Shown: positions 44,891 to 56,417 of the stretch, piece after piece
Layout of the letters: the number at the start of each line of letters is the position of its first letter
Position numbering within the stretch: the stretch's first letter is position 1
Position numbers and translations under genes: made by a program
The notes under the pieces: model-generated
What the model saw: only the letters and a program-made list of their open reading frames with translations
The model's database searches: none
What the model was told of the DNA's origin: nothing
Source: Haematobia irritans
Lineage: Eukaryota > Arthropoda > Insecta > Diptera > Muscidae
Direction of reading: 5' to 3'
NCBI RefSeq assembly: GCF_050003625.1
Contig: NC_134398.1
Coordinates: 83,949,983-84,013,982, forward strand
DNA: 64,000 nt

Positions 44891-45787
44891 TTATATATAG
44901 CCAGATGGAGAAAGTGAGAAAAATATTTTGAAAGTCCACTTCTTCGTTTTCGTTTTAATTCTGTAATATTCTAACATTTGGTCACAGAGATCAACGCCAC
45001 CCATATATGCATTATAGCCTTTTATCACTGCAGGCACTTGTACCGGACATCGACGTTTCAAATTTCTATTCCATCTGTCAATTTCACTTACAGGATCTTT
45101 TCCACAAATAGTGGAAGCGACGACGACAGATTTTGTATCTTTCCATTTGACAATGGATATATTTTTCGAATTTACTAATTGATAAATGTCACCGCGATTC
45201 ATATCTTTATATAGTGGAAATTGAACGCTTTTTGGTATTCGGTTTGCCATAATTGTGCCTGATGCTAAAAATCCCATTTCATATAGACATTCCATGAGTG
45301 GAATTGTGGTAAAAAATCTGTCGAAATATATATGGCTACCTTTTGGAATATTGTTTAAAAGTCTTATTACTATAGATGGGCCATGTCCTAATCCACAATC
45401 TATAAATGTTCCAGCTCCTTGGAATACTTCAAAATCCACTACTAAACCTCGAGAAATCGAGCACACTAAGTTTTTAAGGCCAACTGGCCTAGGTTTTGAT
45501 CTAATTACTTGGCGCGCAGGGCATCTTCCGGTAAATGGAATCATTTGCTCATCAATTGAATAATTTGTTATTTCAGTTGCTAACTCATTACATCGCTTCT
45601 TTATCATATCAATGACAGCTTGAATTCTCCACAGTTTATTAGATGGGTTTTCAACCGAGAAATCTTCGAAATGAATATCTGTTCTGAGCTGGAGAAATTT
45701 GTCACGTGACATGGAGTTATAAATTGCAGAATTGATACATTCTTTTGACCAGTACATTCTTATAGCGGGGTATCCAAGACAACCCAT
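44891..45787 (-). pseudogene. piggyBac transposase catalytic core
   Basis: The frame contains YSIDEQMIPFTGR, IYFDRFFTTIPLMECL and YNAYMGGVDLCDQMLEYYR. These are the three blocks with the catalytic Asp residues of the RNase H-like DDD fold. Homology continues upstream (EYFKYYFSENHYHDVVKYT, around 45930-45870) in the same frame before the first Met. The core itself has no stop. Confidence 0.9.
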
Positions 45788-45950
45788 TATAATAGCACAT
45801 CCATAAAATCTTTTAATATCTTCAGGTATGTAACGAACTTCCTGACCACGTTTCGCCGACGCATAATGTTTAGTATACTTAACAACATCGTGATAATGAT
45901 TTTCAGAAAAGTAATATTTAAAATATTCCAGTGGAGTGTTTTCTTTTGTT

Positions 45951-46250
45951 TCATTTTGGCAACCGAGAGTTACTGGAAGCTCTGTATTCGAAAACGGTAT
46001 ATTCTTCCGCTGCTATAGAAGTCGATGGACCAAGTTCACTATCCAGCTGAAGATTTGTTAAAGAAGACAGGTCTTCATTGATCAGGCTATCATTGCTATC
46101 TTCATCAGCATTTAAATTAAAGGCAGTCCATGTTTCATCAGCATCTTCGTCATCACTAAAGTCGACATCAGATTGTTCTAGCAGTTCTAGAACTGCTTCT
46201 AAGTCTTTGTTACTCCGTAGATCAAACACTTTTCCTGCAATAATCGTCAA
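45951..46250 (-). pseudogene. piggyBac transposase N-terminal part
   Basis: 99 codons, acidic (LEQSDVDFSDDEDADETW), typical of the unstructured N-terminus of this family. A shift at about 45950 separates it from the core. Including it, the original protein would be about 570 residues, the normal size. Confidence 0.75.
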
Positions 46251-46724
46251 GATGTCACAAACGTGAGGATAAAAGAAAAATACATTTTATGCCTGATCAA
46301 CACAATTGTGATAACTCTGTTTTTAGCACCCAGATAATTACTAATTTACAAAAAAATTCTTGATTTTACTGCAAAATACTTAATTTCATATACTCTCTAA
46401 TTGTTTAAATTCATATTTTTATTTTTCATCGTTGGAATTATTCAAAAAATACTCACCACGTGGTAGCATGTTTTTTCAGGTTAAGTTACTTAAATCAAAT
46501 TGATGTCATTTTTACAGTTATCACTCTTTCTATTCGTTGTTTATTTGTCTTCGGAAAGAAATTGTGTTGAAAAAAGAGATTACGAGTGTTACCATACGAT
46601 AATTATTTTTAAATATATATTTAGATTAAAATAGCCAGATCGCACAATTGATATGGCTAGGTCTGAAAGGGATATTATTAATTTTTTAATTAGATTTTTT
46701 GGAAACCAATTTAATAATTTTATT

Positions 46725-49025
46725 TTTTTTTATTGAATTAAATCGAAATTTTGATACAATATATATGCACCCCGCGAAGCTCACAGCTTGTCTGCAGGGA
46801 TCGATTATGTAGAAAATTCAGTAAATTAATGACAATATATTCCTTATATTTATATTACTAATAATACATATTTATATTACTAACGTTCGCTTCATTGCGA
46901 TTGTACTAAAAAGTTTTTAATTAGTTTTTTCTTCTTATGTTTATTTTGTACGTTTAATAAATTCAGTGGCATTGAGTTTAGGACATTGGGTAGTTGGTAT
47001 TCTAAGCTGCTTTTTCCGTAGCGTGTTTTGAATCTCGGTGTTTTTAATCTTCTCTCTGCTCGCCTCCTTGTGTTATAATCGTGATTGATTTGTTGCAGAA
47101 AGTTTTCTCCTTCGAACTCATTTACAATGGTAGATTTGTACAAACTTTTTAGGTTTAATAAATTTTGTGTTTTAATGAAAGATTCTACAGTCACATCTGT
47201 TAAGTTTCCGGGATTATTATTGCGGGGGATGCCAACAGTTGGTATAGAGTTTTGTAGGTTTGAATTATGTGGAAAATATCTTTCATAATGGTAGTGCCGG
47301 TTTTTCATTAGAATTTTGAATAATCTACTTTGGGTTTTTTGCAGTATATTGCAGTGATTTGAGCTTCCAAAAGCCGTTATTCCGTGTCGTAAATATGATT
47401 CTGCTAGTGATAGATAAACTTGTTTTGTCACAGATAATGGAGCAATGTTATTTAAGTGGTGCGGTACATATGACGCTTTGCGCAGTTTCTTATTTAACAT
47501 TAGTATATGTTCTTTCCATTTGAAATTGTGATCAACAATGACTCCTAGATACTTAATCGTTTCTACCAATTCAATGAACACATTGCAGTTATCGTCCTCA
47601 TTTGAAAATGGTGACAGTCTACATTTATGAAGACATTCAGTTGTATGAAATTTTATTTGAATGGGAATTTTAGTTAATTGTGCCGATTTTATATGCATTA
47701 GTTTAGTCTTATTTGCATTTATAATTAAGCCATTGTCCTGACACCATCTAGCAACTACGTTCAGTTCATATTGCATCATGTGCAATGCGGTTTCGAGATT
47801 TCCATTTCATACGATTATGGCTGTGTCATCCACATAGGCAAATGTTGTGCTCTTGTTAAGTTGGTTAAGCATTTCGTTAGCATATAAAAGGTATAAGATT
47901 GGACCTAGTTTAGACCCTTGCGGAACACCACTGCTTAAATTTGTCTCCTGACTAAGATTCTTTCCAACTTTTACACGATATGATCTACATTCCAAATAAT
48001 TCTTAAACCATCCTAGGCATTGGCCACGAATTCCATATCTTTCCAAAATACACAATAAATTTGTATGCGACAATGTGTCAAATGCCTTGCTAAAGTCGAT
48101 AAAGAGAACCAGACATTGCATACCATTGTCCAAACATTTGTTTATATATTGTGAAAAGTGGCCCAAAAGCTTATTTATAGTTGTCCCTTTTTGGAAGCCA
48201 TATTGAGATTTATTTATTACATTATATTTTGAAAGGAAGTCGTTAAGGCGCCTGCTAACAATCTCTTCTAACACTTTTTCCACTACTGGAAATATCGATA
48301 TTGGGCGATAATTATTGTATTCATTCTTGTAGCCAGATTTAAAAATGGGTCGTACTATAGCTGTTTTCAGCATTTTTGGAATAATACATTCAGATATACT
48401 TGCATTTACTATAGATGTTATAATTGGTGCGAAGAGTTCGGCGTTACATTTTATGTCCTCCGGGCGGATGCCATCAATACCTGCGCCTTTTTTATGGTTC
48501 AATTTCTTAAGTATGTTTAGAATTTCAAGTTCATTCGTTGGTTCCACGTAGATTGTGTTTGTGATCCTTGTATCGGATGAAACTATTGTTCTAATGTTGC
48601 AATCATGCAATATTTTTGCAACATTTTCATTAAACTTTAGTGCAAAATTGTCCACAATAGAATAGGAATCAATCTCCCCAAAATTCTTTTTGATAATCTC
48701 GTCAATATTATCGACCTTTTTCCCCATGATATTATTTATTAATCCCCAAGTACCCCGATATTTGTTCTATTCCTTATGAATTCCTTGCGATGGTATTCAT
48801 TTTTTGCACGAATAATAATCTCATTGAGCCTTTTATTAAAAGTTTTGTATTCAATTTCTTTGGTGGGATTTCCTCGAGATTTTTTGAATCTTTTATAAAG
48901 TTTATCTCTCATGTGACAATATTTCAATATTTCTTCATTCAACGAAGGATAATCGTTTCGTTTTACAACTTTTTTATGGTATTTGTTAGAACTGTCATAA
49001 ATATACTCAAATTTCTTGTATAAAT
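46725..49025 (-). pseudogene. CR1/L2-like LINE, 5'-truncated, broken
   Basis: Three frames on the minus strand. 49056-48739 is the region before RT. 48727-47807 is RT with KGAGIDGIRPEDIK, YRPISIFPVVEKVLEEI, LFIDFSKAFDTLSH, SSGVPQGSKLGPILYLLYAN and the catalytic FAYVDDTAIIV. 47785-46892 is the C-terminal region (IKYLGVIVDHNFKWKEHI and the end YGKSSLEYQLPNVLNSMPLN). A frameshift near 48735 and a TGA after AIIV disable it. No RNase H. The 3' end near 46725 is A-rich. It is inserted in a micro-exon of element A. Confidence 0.88.
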
Positions 49026-49129
49026 TTGGACAACTTTTTATATTTCCCCTAAGCAATTTAATAGAGAGTTGGTAAGTTGTATACTAAAACTTTGTCTTTC
49101 TTTCAACTAGAATATTTATTTTATTATAT

Positions 49130-50452
49130 CCCAATAAACACAAACGTTTGAAAAATGCTAAATTTCAATAATTTTTCAAAGGATTAGGGTAATATTCAAA
49201 TTGAGAAATTGTTGAGAAAATCGCGTTCTCAACAAAAAACAGACATTACCCTCAACAGTGAAATTCAACACATTAGCACTAATATCTCAAGTGTTATCCT
49301 CAAATTGAAATGCATCGCTACTCAATAATTTGTCAAACAATTTTCGATGCGAGTCAAATTCAAAATTAACATCGTTGCAAATACTTTTCAACCTAAATTT
49401 GTATGAATGATATACCCACTTCAAATTGAAAGCCAAAGCCAAAATTCTATGAATTTTGTATAATTCATTCATTTTCATCAAAATAAAATATATAATAATA
49501 CACTACACTACATAATACACTACTACAAATAAGAACAAAACAAAAAAAACAAACAACAAAACTTTAAATATCTTAAACATTATTAGTAAACACTTTTGCA
49601 TTGATAATTCCATTTCCTTCCTTTTGGTGTCATAAAACACCATTAAAATTTATTAACATGCGGGCAATTTGAAATTAGGAACGTACTGGACCACGTGTTA
49701 GGATTGATTTCCAGCAGAAGGAATTCACAAAATATCCATTTTAAACTGATAATAGCATATGAATTAAACTGACCATGTGATGCACATTTTCATCCAGAAG
49801 TTGTTGATTTCAACAATTTGTTGTTTTTAACAATTTTAATTGGTTGTACTTGTAATGTTTCTGAAAACTTTTTCTTGTCGATAAGCCACTCATTTTTCAT
49901 TGGTCAGCTTCCTAATGTTTGCAAGAATGTAGTATCCAAAGATTTTAGTTTTCTGCAAAGAGATTTAAATTTAGTGACTTCTCTAAAGTGTTGATTTAAT
50001 TTTTCATATTGACGTACCAATTATTATAAACTATTTGAAGCAGTTCCAGTTAATTGGCCACCATTTTTTCATCGGTCAGCTTTTTAATGTTTTCAAGAAC
50101 GTAGAATCCATAATAGAATCCACATAGAATCCAAAGAGATATACATTTAGTGACTTCCTTAAAGTTTTATTTCTTTTTTTATTTTCACTTACCTAGTTTT
50201 ATAAACTATTTGGTTATTTGTCTAAAATTTTCCATTTCTTTAATGTCTTGCAATTGACCACTTCGTTGCACAAATAAGTATTGAAAACCACATGGTTTTT
50301 TCGTTGCATTTTAGGGTAGTGTTTTGTCAAAGTTTTCTCATATTATCTTCAACACCTTTTCAAAGATTTCGTCAACATTTTGGCAAATTGGAAGTAATTC
50401 GCAAACAATTTGAAGATGTATTTTGAAAAACGCTCATCCTGTGTTTATTGGG
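49130..50452. mobile_element. MITE-like element with CCCAATAAACACA ends
   Basis: Inverted ends CCCAATAAACACA and TGTGTTTATTGGG. A copy 1 has the uninterrupted site (TATTATGTCCTTCACATCG at 20330), here TATTATAT / ATCCTTCACATCG. 1323 bp, non-coding; AT appears on both sides. Confidence 0.75.
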
Positions 50453-50638
50453 ATCCTTCACATCGATAACAACACAGTTTCATGAGTTTATATAGAATAC
50501 TTCATTATTTTTCTAATTGTTTCAGGTACACATTTTATGAGATACGTTTTCCAAAGAAAAGTTGAATTTCTTACACCCCCCAAAATATGGTAAGTTACAA
50601 GCTAAAATAAAGAATTAAATTATATTTTATTACATGGT

Positions 50639-51214
50639 CCAAGCAAAAAAAAAATTGGAAGTTCTTCCAAAGGCACAACTTTAAAAGCACTTCCAGAAGA
50701 TGCGCTCCCAATGATGTTCTTTATTTTAACTACCCAGGAAGTTGTTTTAATTCAATTTTTTTATAACGTGGGGTTTTCATACTTTTAATGAGTAATTTTA
50801 ACTTTTTTGTTTCAAATAGGTTTAAAACAGAGTAAGAATTCATAAAATGTTACAAATCATTTAAATTTTGTCGAAAAAATGCTAAATCCAATCCGAAAAA
50901 ATTGAGAATTTTTGAAAATATTTGAGGTCAAACGTTTCCGACAAGCGTTAGAATCCACTAAAAATTATAAAAAAATTATAAAAATTATTTATATGACAAA
51001 ATATCACTGAATTTTTTAATTTACATCCAAAATATTGAATTCGGATCACACCTAAAGAAGTGATGCAAATTCAGTGCAACAGCTGTTGAAATGGAGGACT
51101 TCCGTCCTATGACAAGCCCATGTTAAATTCATCGCTTCTGCGTCAATTTTGCACCACTTCCGGATCCAAAAAGAACATTTTCATTACTTTTTTGGCGACG
51201 CTTTTTTGCTGGGG
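50639..51214. mobile_element. MITE E, uninterrupted copy
   Basis: CCAAGCAAAAAAAAAATTGG at the left and GGCGACGCTTTTTTGCTGGG at the right. It shows the continuous sequence AAATGCTAAATCCAATCCG where the other copies hold element B. Lies in A copy 2 between TTACATG and TGTTAATTT. Confidence 0.75.
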
Positions 51215-51840
51215 TGTTAATTTTTAACAATTTTCATTATTGCTTCCATTTTTTTCTAGCAAGATATGTGAAAGAATGACCTACGATGAATGAAAAAAGG
51301 ATAAGGCAAAATGCCCAAACAGCGAGTTCAAATGAACTACTCTCTTGTTCCACGTGGTCATAATTTTTATTCACAAAAAACATTGTATTAAGAACATTCA
51401 TCATAAATTTTTATAATAAAGTACTTTTGCTTAATTTTAATGTATAAAAATTTTCATAATAGTAAAACGATTTGTTGTTCCTTTAATTATTTAATTTCTC
51501 TGTACTGAGGAATGATTGATTTAAAAATAGTTTAGTCGTCGACATTTTAAAGAGACTGTTAACCAATTTTTATTATCGGGTTTCCCAAAAAATAATCAAG
51601 TAAACCAAAATAATACTGACTTTTTAACTTGGTAGGGGTATATAACTCTTATGGTGTTGTAAAAATGAACTAAAATACAATGTTATAGATGAACTAAAAT
51701 TTAAGAGAATTATAAACTAGACAAGTAGAAAAAATCTTAAGGGCTAAATCATGGTCAATATTACTACAGTTTAGTTAATTTTGAAATGGAAAAGGGTTCA
51801 CTGTTATTTCAGTGTGATATTGCCATAAGCATTCCGGAAA

Positions 51841-51990
51841 ATGCCGTCTGTATGGATTATTCAGCGCGATCATGACCTCCAGCACACGTGTAAGGTGGTA
51901 AAACAATGGATTTCGGATGAAAAATTGCGGGTGCTTAACTGGCCTGCTCAGTCGCCTTTGGAGAGTTGTAAAGGAAAAAATTGGTATTAA
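51841..51990 (+). pseudogene. Tc1-type transposase fragment
   Basis: A 49-codon frame with QRDHDLQHTCKVVKQW and KLRVLNWPAQSP. This corresponds to the Tc1 pattern QQDNDPKHT...VLEWPAQSPDLNPIE with the second catalytic Asp. The part with the catalytic Glu is deleted. The rest of the gene is gone. Confidence 0.8.
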
Positions 51991-52052
51991 ATTTTTGCAA
52001 AAGGCTTACGCAATATATTTGAACCTGATTCATTGATCATTTAATCCTAACC

Positions 52053-52983
52053 ACACCGAAAAAAAGTGTCTTGTAAATTTAAGGACCATTTTAACTTTCA
52101 CATAGTTCAACAAATTTACTGTAATATAGTTCATTTTTCGTAACCACAACGAAAATTAACTTAGCTAAAGGAAAACATATAAAATTTCAGTAAATGTTTT
52201 TTAGTTCACTAACTTCGAAATGGGAAGGATTTTTCCTTAAATAAATTTCCAACACAGTAGTTAATGCATCGTTGATTGATAAAAATACATGGGCAATATA
52301 AAAATCTTACTACGAAATGTGGACAATTTACTAAGAAAAAATTTTGTATGGAAAACAATTTGTGTAGTAAAAATTAACTTAACTCGAACTTAATATCCTT
52401 AAATACTAAATGCTATACTGACAAGTGAAAATTATGTCTAATGTTATAATATCTTGTTATTTCAAATATATTCTGAGAATAATTTCAAAAACGTCCCATT
52501 GGTCCATGATTCCAATAATGTACCTACTGGATGGATATTTCAATGTGGTAAGTTTTTCTATAAACGGTACTTTGTCCGCTTTTAATAAAACCAAAATTTC
52601 AATTTTTTAAAAAGAATTATTTTCACTTGCAGGTAGACAGGTCTTGTAATGATATTTTTTTTGAATATTTTTACTGTTTAATGCTAACTAAGCTGATATC
52701 CTTAATGGCTCTAGGAATTACTCTTGAAAACCGTAAGTTAAATACCAATATGAACGATAGAATTTGATAATATTTTTCTTATATTTTGTATATCTTTGCA
52801 ATTTCAGATGCTTATAAGACAAATTCGCCCAACAAAAGTTAGCCAAAATCGATGAAATACATGGGCAATATAAAAATCTTACTACAAAATGTGGACAATT
52901 TACTAAGAAAAAATTTTGTATGGAAAAAAATTTGTAAAATTAACTTAACGACATTACCGATTCGTACAGATTATTTCCCTTTT
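52053..52983 (+). mobile_element. A-related element with spliced small gene
   Basis: Starts CACACCGAAAAAAAGTGTCT. The first 150 bp match the solo end at 40491-40645. A duplicated stretch (CATGGGCAATATAAAAATCT at 52288 and 52861) frames three exon-like segments. The right end is not defined; C begins at 52984. Confidence 0.6.
52434..52842 (+). CDS. Predicted three-exon small ORF, unknown product
   Basis: Exon 1 52434-52547 (ATG, donor GTAAGT), exon 2 52633-52732 (acceptor CTTGCAG, donor GTAAGT), exon 3 52808-52842 (acceptor TTTCAG, stop TAG). Joined they give 82 codons without a stop, with phases matching at both junctions. The peptide is hydrophobic and aromatic (MSNVIISCYFKYILRIISK, then FEYFYCLMLTKLISLMALG) and could be membrane-associated. 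A relative on the minus strand at 30846-31125 keeps exons 2 and 3, and its last exon stays open for 39 codons. I recognise no domain. Expression is unproven. Confidence 0.4.
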
Positions 52984-53259
52984 TATACCCTGCTCCACAC
53001 TGTGGAACAGGGTATTATAAGTTAGTGCATATGTTTGCAACACCCAGAAGGAGACGAGATAGACACATGGTGTCTTTGGCAAAAATGCTCAGGGTGGGCT
53101 CCTGAGTCGATATAGCGATGTCCGTCTGTCCGTGAACACATTTTTGTAATCAAAGTCTAGGTCGCAGTTTTAGTCCAATCGACTTCAAATTTGGCACAAG
53201 TATGTGTTTTGGCTCAGAATAGATCCCTATTGATTTTGGAAGAAATCGGTTCAGATTTA

Positions 53260-54040
53260 GATATAGCTCCCATATATATATTTCGCCCGATATGGACTTA
53301 TATGGCCCCAGAAGCCAGAGTTTTACCCTAATTTGCTTAAAATTTTGGACAAGAAGAACAATTAGCACTATAGTCAAGTGTGCCAAATTTTATTGAAATC
53401 GGTTCAGATTTAGATATAGCTCCCATATATATCTTTCGCCCGATATGGACTAATACGGTCCCAGAAGCCAGAGTTTTACCCCAATTTGGTTGAAATTTTA
53501 CACAGGGAGTAGAATTAGCATTGTAGCTATGCGTGCCAAATTTGGTTGAAATCGGTTCAGATTTAGATATATCTCCCATATATAGCTTTCGGCCGATTTA
53601 AACTCATATGACCACAGAGGCCAATTTTTAACTCCGATTTAGTTGAAATTTTGCACCGAGAGTAGAATTAGCATTGTTGCTATGTGTGCCAAATTTGGTT
53701 GAAATCGGTTCAGATTTAGATATAGCTCCCATATATAGCTTTCGCCCGATTTACACTCATATGATCACAGAGGCCAATTTTTAACTCTGATTTAGTTGAA
53801 ATGTTGCACATGGAGTAGAATTAGCATTGTTGCTATGCGTGCCAAATTTGGTTGAAATCGGTTCAGATTTAGATATAGCTCCCATATATAGCTTTCGCCC
53901 GATTTACACTCATATGACCACAGAGGCCAATTTTTAACTCTGATTTAGTTGAAATGTTGCACATGGAGTAGAATTAGCATTGTTGCTATGCGTGCCAAAT
54001 TTGGTTGAAATCGGTTCAGATTTAGATATAGCTCCTATAT
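53260..54040 (-). repeat. 153-bp tandem repeats of C
   Basis: About five units, each with CCAAATTTGGTTGAAATCGG, TTAGATATAGCTCCCATATA and GTAGAATTAGCATTGTTGCT. In inverted register they align with B units (TATATGGGAGCTATAT against TATATGGGGGCTATAT; CCATGTGCAACATTTCA against CCATGTACCAAATTTCA). Confidence 0.88.
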
Positions 54041-54041
54041 A

Positions 54042-54976
54042 AAGGGTGATTCTTTTGAGGTTAGGATTTTCATGCATTAGTATTTGACAGATCACGTGGG
54101 ATTTCAGACATGGTGTCAAAGAGAAAGATGCTCAGTATGCTTTGACATTTCATCATGCATAGACTTACTAACGAGCAACGCTTGCAAATCATTGAATTTT
54201 ATTACCAAAATCAGTGTTCGGTTCGAAATGTGTTTATCGACAAATTTTGTTCAGCGATGAGGCTCATTTCTGGTTGAATGGCTACGTAAATAAGCAAAAT
54301 TGCCGCATTTGGAGTGAAGAGCAACCAGAAGCCGTTCAAGAACTGCCCATGCATCCCGAAAAATGCACTGTTTGGTGTGGTTTGTACGCTGGTGGAATCA
54401 TTGGACCGTATTTTTTCAAAGATGCTGTTGGACGCAACGTTACGGTGAATGGCGATCGCTATCGTTCGATGCTAACAAACTTTTTGTTGCCAAAAATGGA
54501 AGAACTGAACTTGGTTGACATGTGGTTTCAACAAGATGGCGCTACATGCCACACAGCTCGCGATTCTATGGCCATTTTGAGGGAAAACTTCGGAGAACAA
54601 TTCATCTCAAGAAATGGACCGGTAAGTTGGCCACCAAGATCATGCGATTTGACGCCTTTAGACTATTTTTTGTGGGGCTACGTCAAGTCTAAAGTCTTTA
54701 GAAATAAGCCAGCAACTATTCCAGCTTTGGAAGACAACATTTCCGAAGAAATTCGGGCTATTCCGGCCGAAATGCTCGAAAAAGTTGCCCAAAATTGGAC
54801 TTTCCGAATGGACCACCTAAGACGCAGCCGCGGTCAACATTTAAATGAAATTATCTTCAAAAAGTAAATGTCATGGACCAATCTAACGTTTCAAATAAAG
54901 AACCGATGAGATTTTGCAAATTTTATGCGTTTTTTTTTTAAAAAAAAAGTTATCAAGCTCTTAACAAATCACCCTT
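54042..54976 (+). mobile_element. Mariner-type element, internally deleted (935 bp)
   Basis: TA at 54040-54041 and 54977-54978. Same internal junction (GTGTTT-ATCGAC) as the copies at 4888 and 55484. The 217-codon frame 54214-54867 retains all three catalytic Asp. One change, KVF for KVY. Confidence 0.93.
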
Positions 54977-55483
54977 TATATGTTTTTCTGATTTCGACAA
55001 AAATGGTCAAAATACCAACATTTTCCTTGTAAAATCGCCACTGCCTAGTAGAAAAGTAGTAAAAATGACTCTAATTTTCCTAAACTTCTAATACATATAT
55101 ATCGAGCTATAAATCATAAATAAACTTTTTCGAAGTTTCCTTAAAATTACTTCAGATTTAAACGTTTCCCATATTTTTTTTTTACTAACATTGTGTTCCA
55201 CCCTTAACTTAAATTTTGAGTCTATAGATTTTGTAGAAGTCTATCAAATTCTGTCCAGATCGAGTGGTATTTAAATGTATGTATTTGGGACAAACCTTTA
55301 TATAGCCCCCAACACATTTGACGGATGTGATATGGTATCGAAAATTTAGATCTACAAAGTGGTGCAGGGTATAATATAGTCGGCTCCGCCCGACTTTAGA
55401 CTTTCCTTACTTGTTATTATATGTTGGAGTGTTTTTCCTCACATTGAAATTTTTAGATCAAGTAGAATAAAAAGTAGTTAATA

Positions 55484-56417
55484 AAGGGTGATTTGTTAAG
55501 AGCTTGATAACTTTTTAAAAAAAAAAAACGCATAAAATTTGCAAAATCTCATCGGTTCTTTATTTGAAACGTTAGATTGGTCCATGACATTTACTTTTTG
55601 AAGATAATTTCATTTAAATGTTGACCGCGGCTGCGTCTTAGGTGGTCCATTCGGAAAGTCCAATTTTGGGCAACTTTTTCGAGCATTTCGGCCGGAATAG
55701 CCCCGAATTTCTTCGGAAATGTTGTCTTCCAAAGCTGGAATAGTTGCTGGCTTATTTCTGTAGACTTTAGACTTGACGTAGCCCCACAAAAAATAGTCTA
55801 AAGGCGTCAAATCGCATGATCTTGGTGGCCAACTTACCGGTCCATTTCTTGAGATGAATTGTTCTCCGAAGTTTTCCCTCAAAATGGCCATAGAATCGCG
55901 AGCTGTGTGGCATGTAGCGCCATCTTGTTGAAACCACATGTCAACCAAGTTCAGTTCTTCCATTTTTGGCAACAAAAAGTTTGTTAGCATCGAACGATAG
56001 CGATCGCCATTCACCGTAACGTTGCGTCCAACAGCATCTTTGAAAAAATACGGTCCAATGATTCCACCAGCGTACAAACCACACCAAACAGTGCATTTTT
56101 CGGGATGCATGGGCAGTTCTTGAACGGCTTCTGGTTGCTCTTCACTCCAAATGCGGCAATTTTGCTTATTTACGTAGCCATTCAACCAGAAATGAGCCTC
56201 ATCGCTGAACAAAATTTGTCGATAAACACATTTCGAACCGAACACTGATTTTGGTAATAAAATTCAATGATTTGCAAGCGTTGCTCGTTAGTAAGTCTAT
56301 TCATGATGAAATGTCAAAGCATACTGAGCATCTTTCTCTTTGACACCATGTCTGAAATCCCACGTGATCTGTCAAATACTAATGCATGAAAATCCTAACC
56401 TCAAAAGAATCACCCTT
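55484..56417 (-). mobile_element. Mariner-type element, internally deleted (934 bp)
   Basis: TA at 55482-55483 and 56418-56419, same deletion junction as the preceding copy but opposite orientation, 507 bp away. The frame 56245-55610 has an extra C near 55702, so its last residues (GYSGRNARKSC) differ from the family. Confidence 0.93.

Larger units (their letters stand above)
44211..46677 (-). mobile_element. piggyBac-family transposon
   Basis: Both ends contain CCTAGGTCTGAAAG-like inverted sequence (left CTCTTTCAGACCTA, right inverted CCCTTTCAGACCTA) at equal distance from TTAA at 44207-44210 and 46678-46681. A perfect palindrome CGCACAATTGTGCG lies at 44349-44362, with half of it repeated near the other end (46641). 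It encodes a broken transposase. Canonical piggyBac has CCC directly next to TTAA, and here six bases intervene, so the exact ends are tentative. Confidence 0.75.
42606..51814 (+). mobile_element. Element A, copy 2, heavily interrupted
   Basis: Left end CACAGAAAAAAAGTGTCTCG. It follows A copy 1 from 17135 on, without the mariner (empty TA at 42741-42742): GT-rich stretch (43250-43510), exon-like modules (43712-44200, 49028-49072, 50526-50587), and the right end GGGTTCACTGTTATTTCAGTG at 51814. Interrupted by piggyBac (44211-46677), a LINE (about 46725-49025), a MITE (49130-50452) and MITE E (50639-51214). Splice-site dinucleotides of the modules are retained. Confidence 0.75.
52984..55414 (-). 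mobile_element. C element, second copy, with 153-bp array and mariner
   Basis: On the minus strand it runs from ACAAGTAAGGAAAGTC (55414) to GTGGAGCAGGGTATAA (52984). It contains five units with TTTAGATATA at 53411, 53564, 53717, 53870 and 54023, a spacing of exactly 153 bp. A mariner interrupts it at 54042-54976, at a different TA from the mariner in the 12836 copy. Confidence 0.82.

Noticed and set aside
53150..54119. Minus-strand frames 53150-53386, 53337-53579, 53934-54119
   Set aside because: They are C-element tandem repeats without conserved domains.
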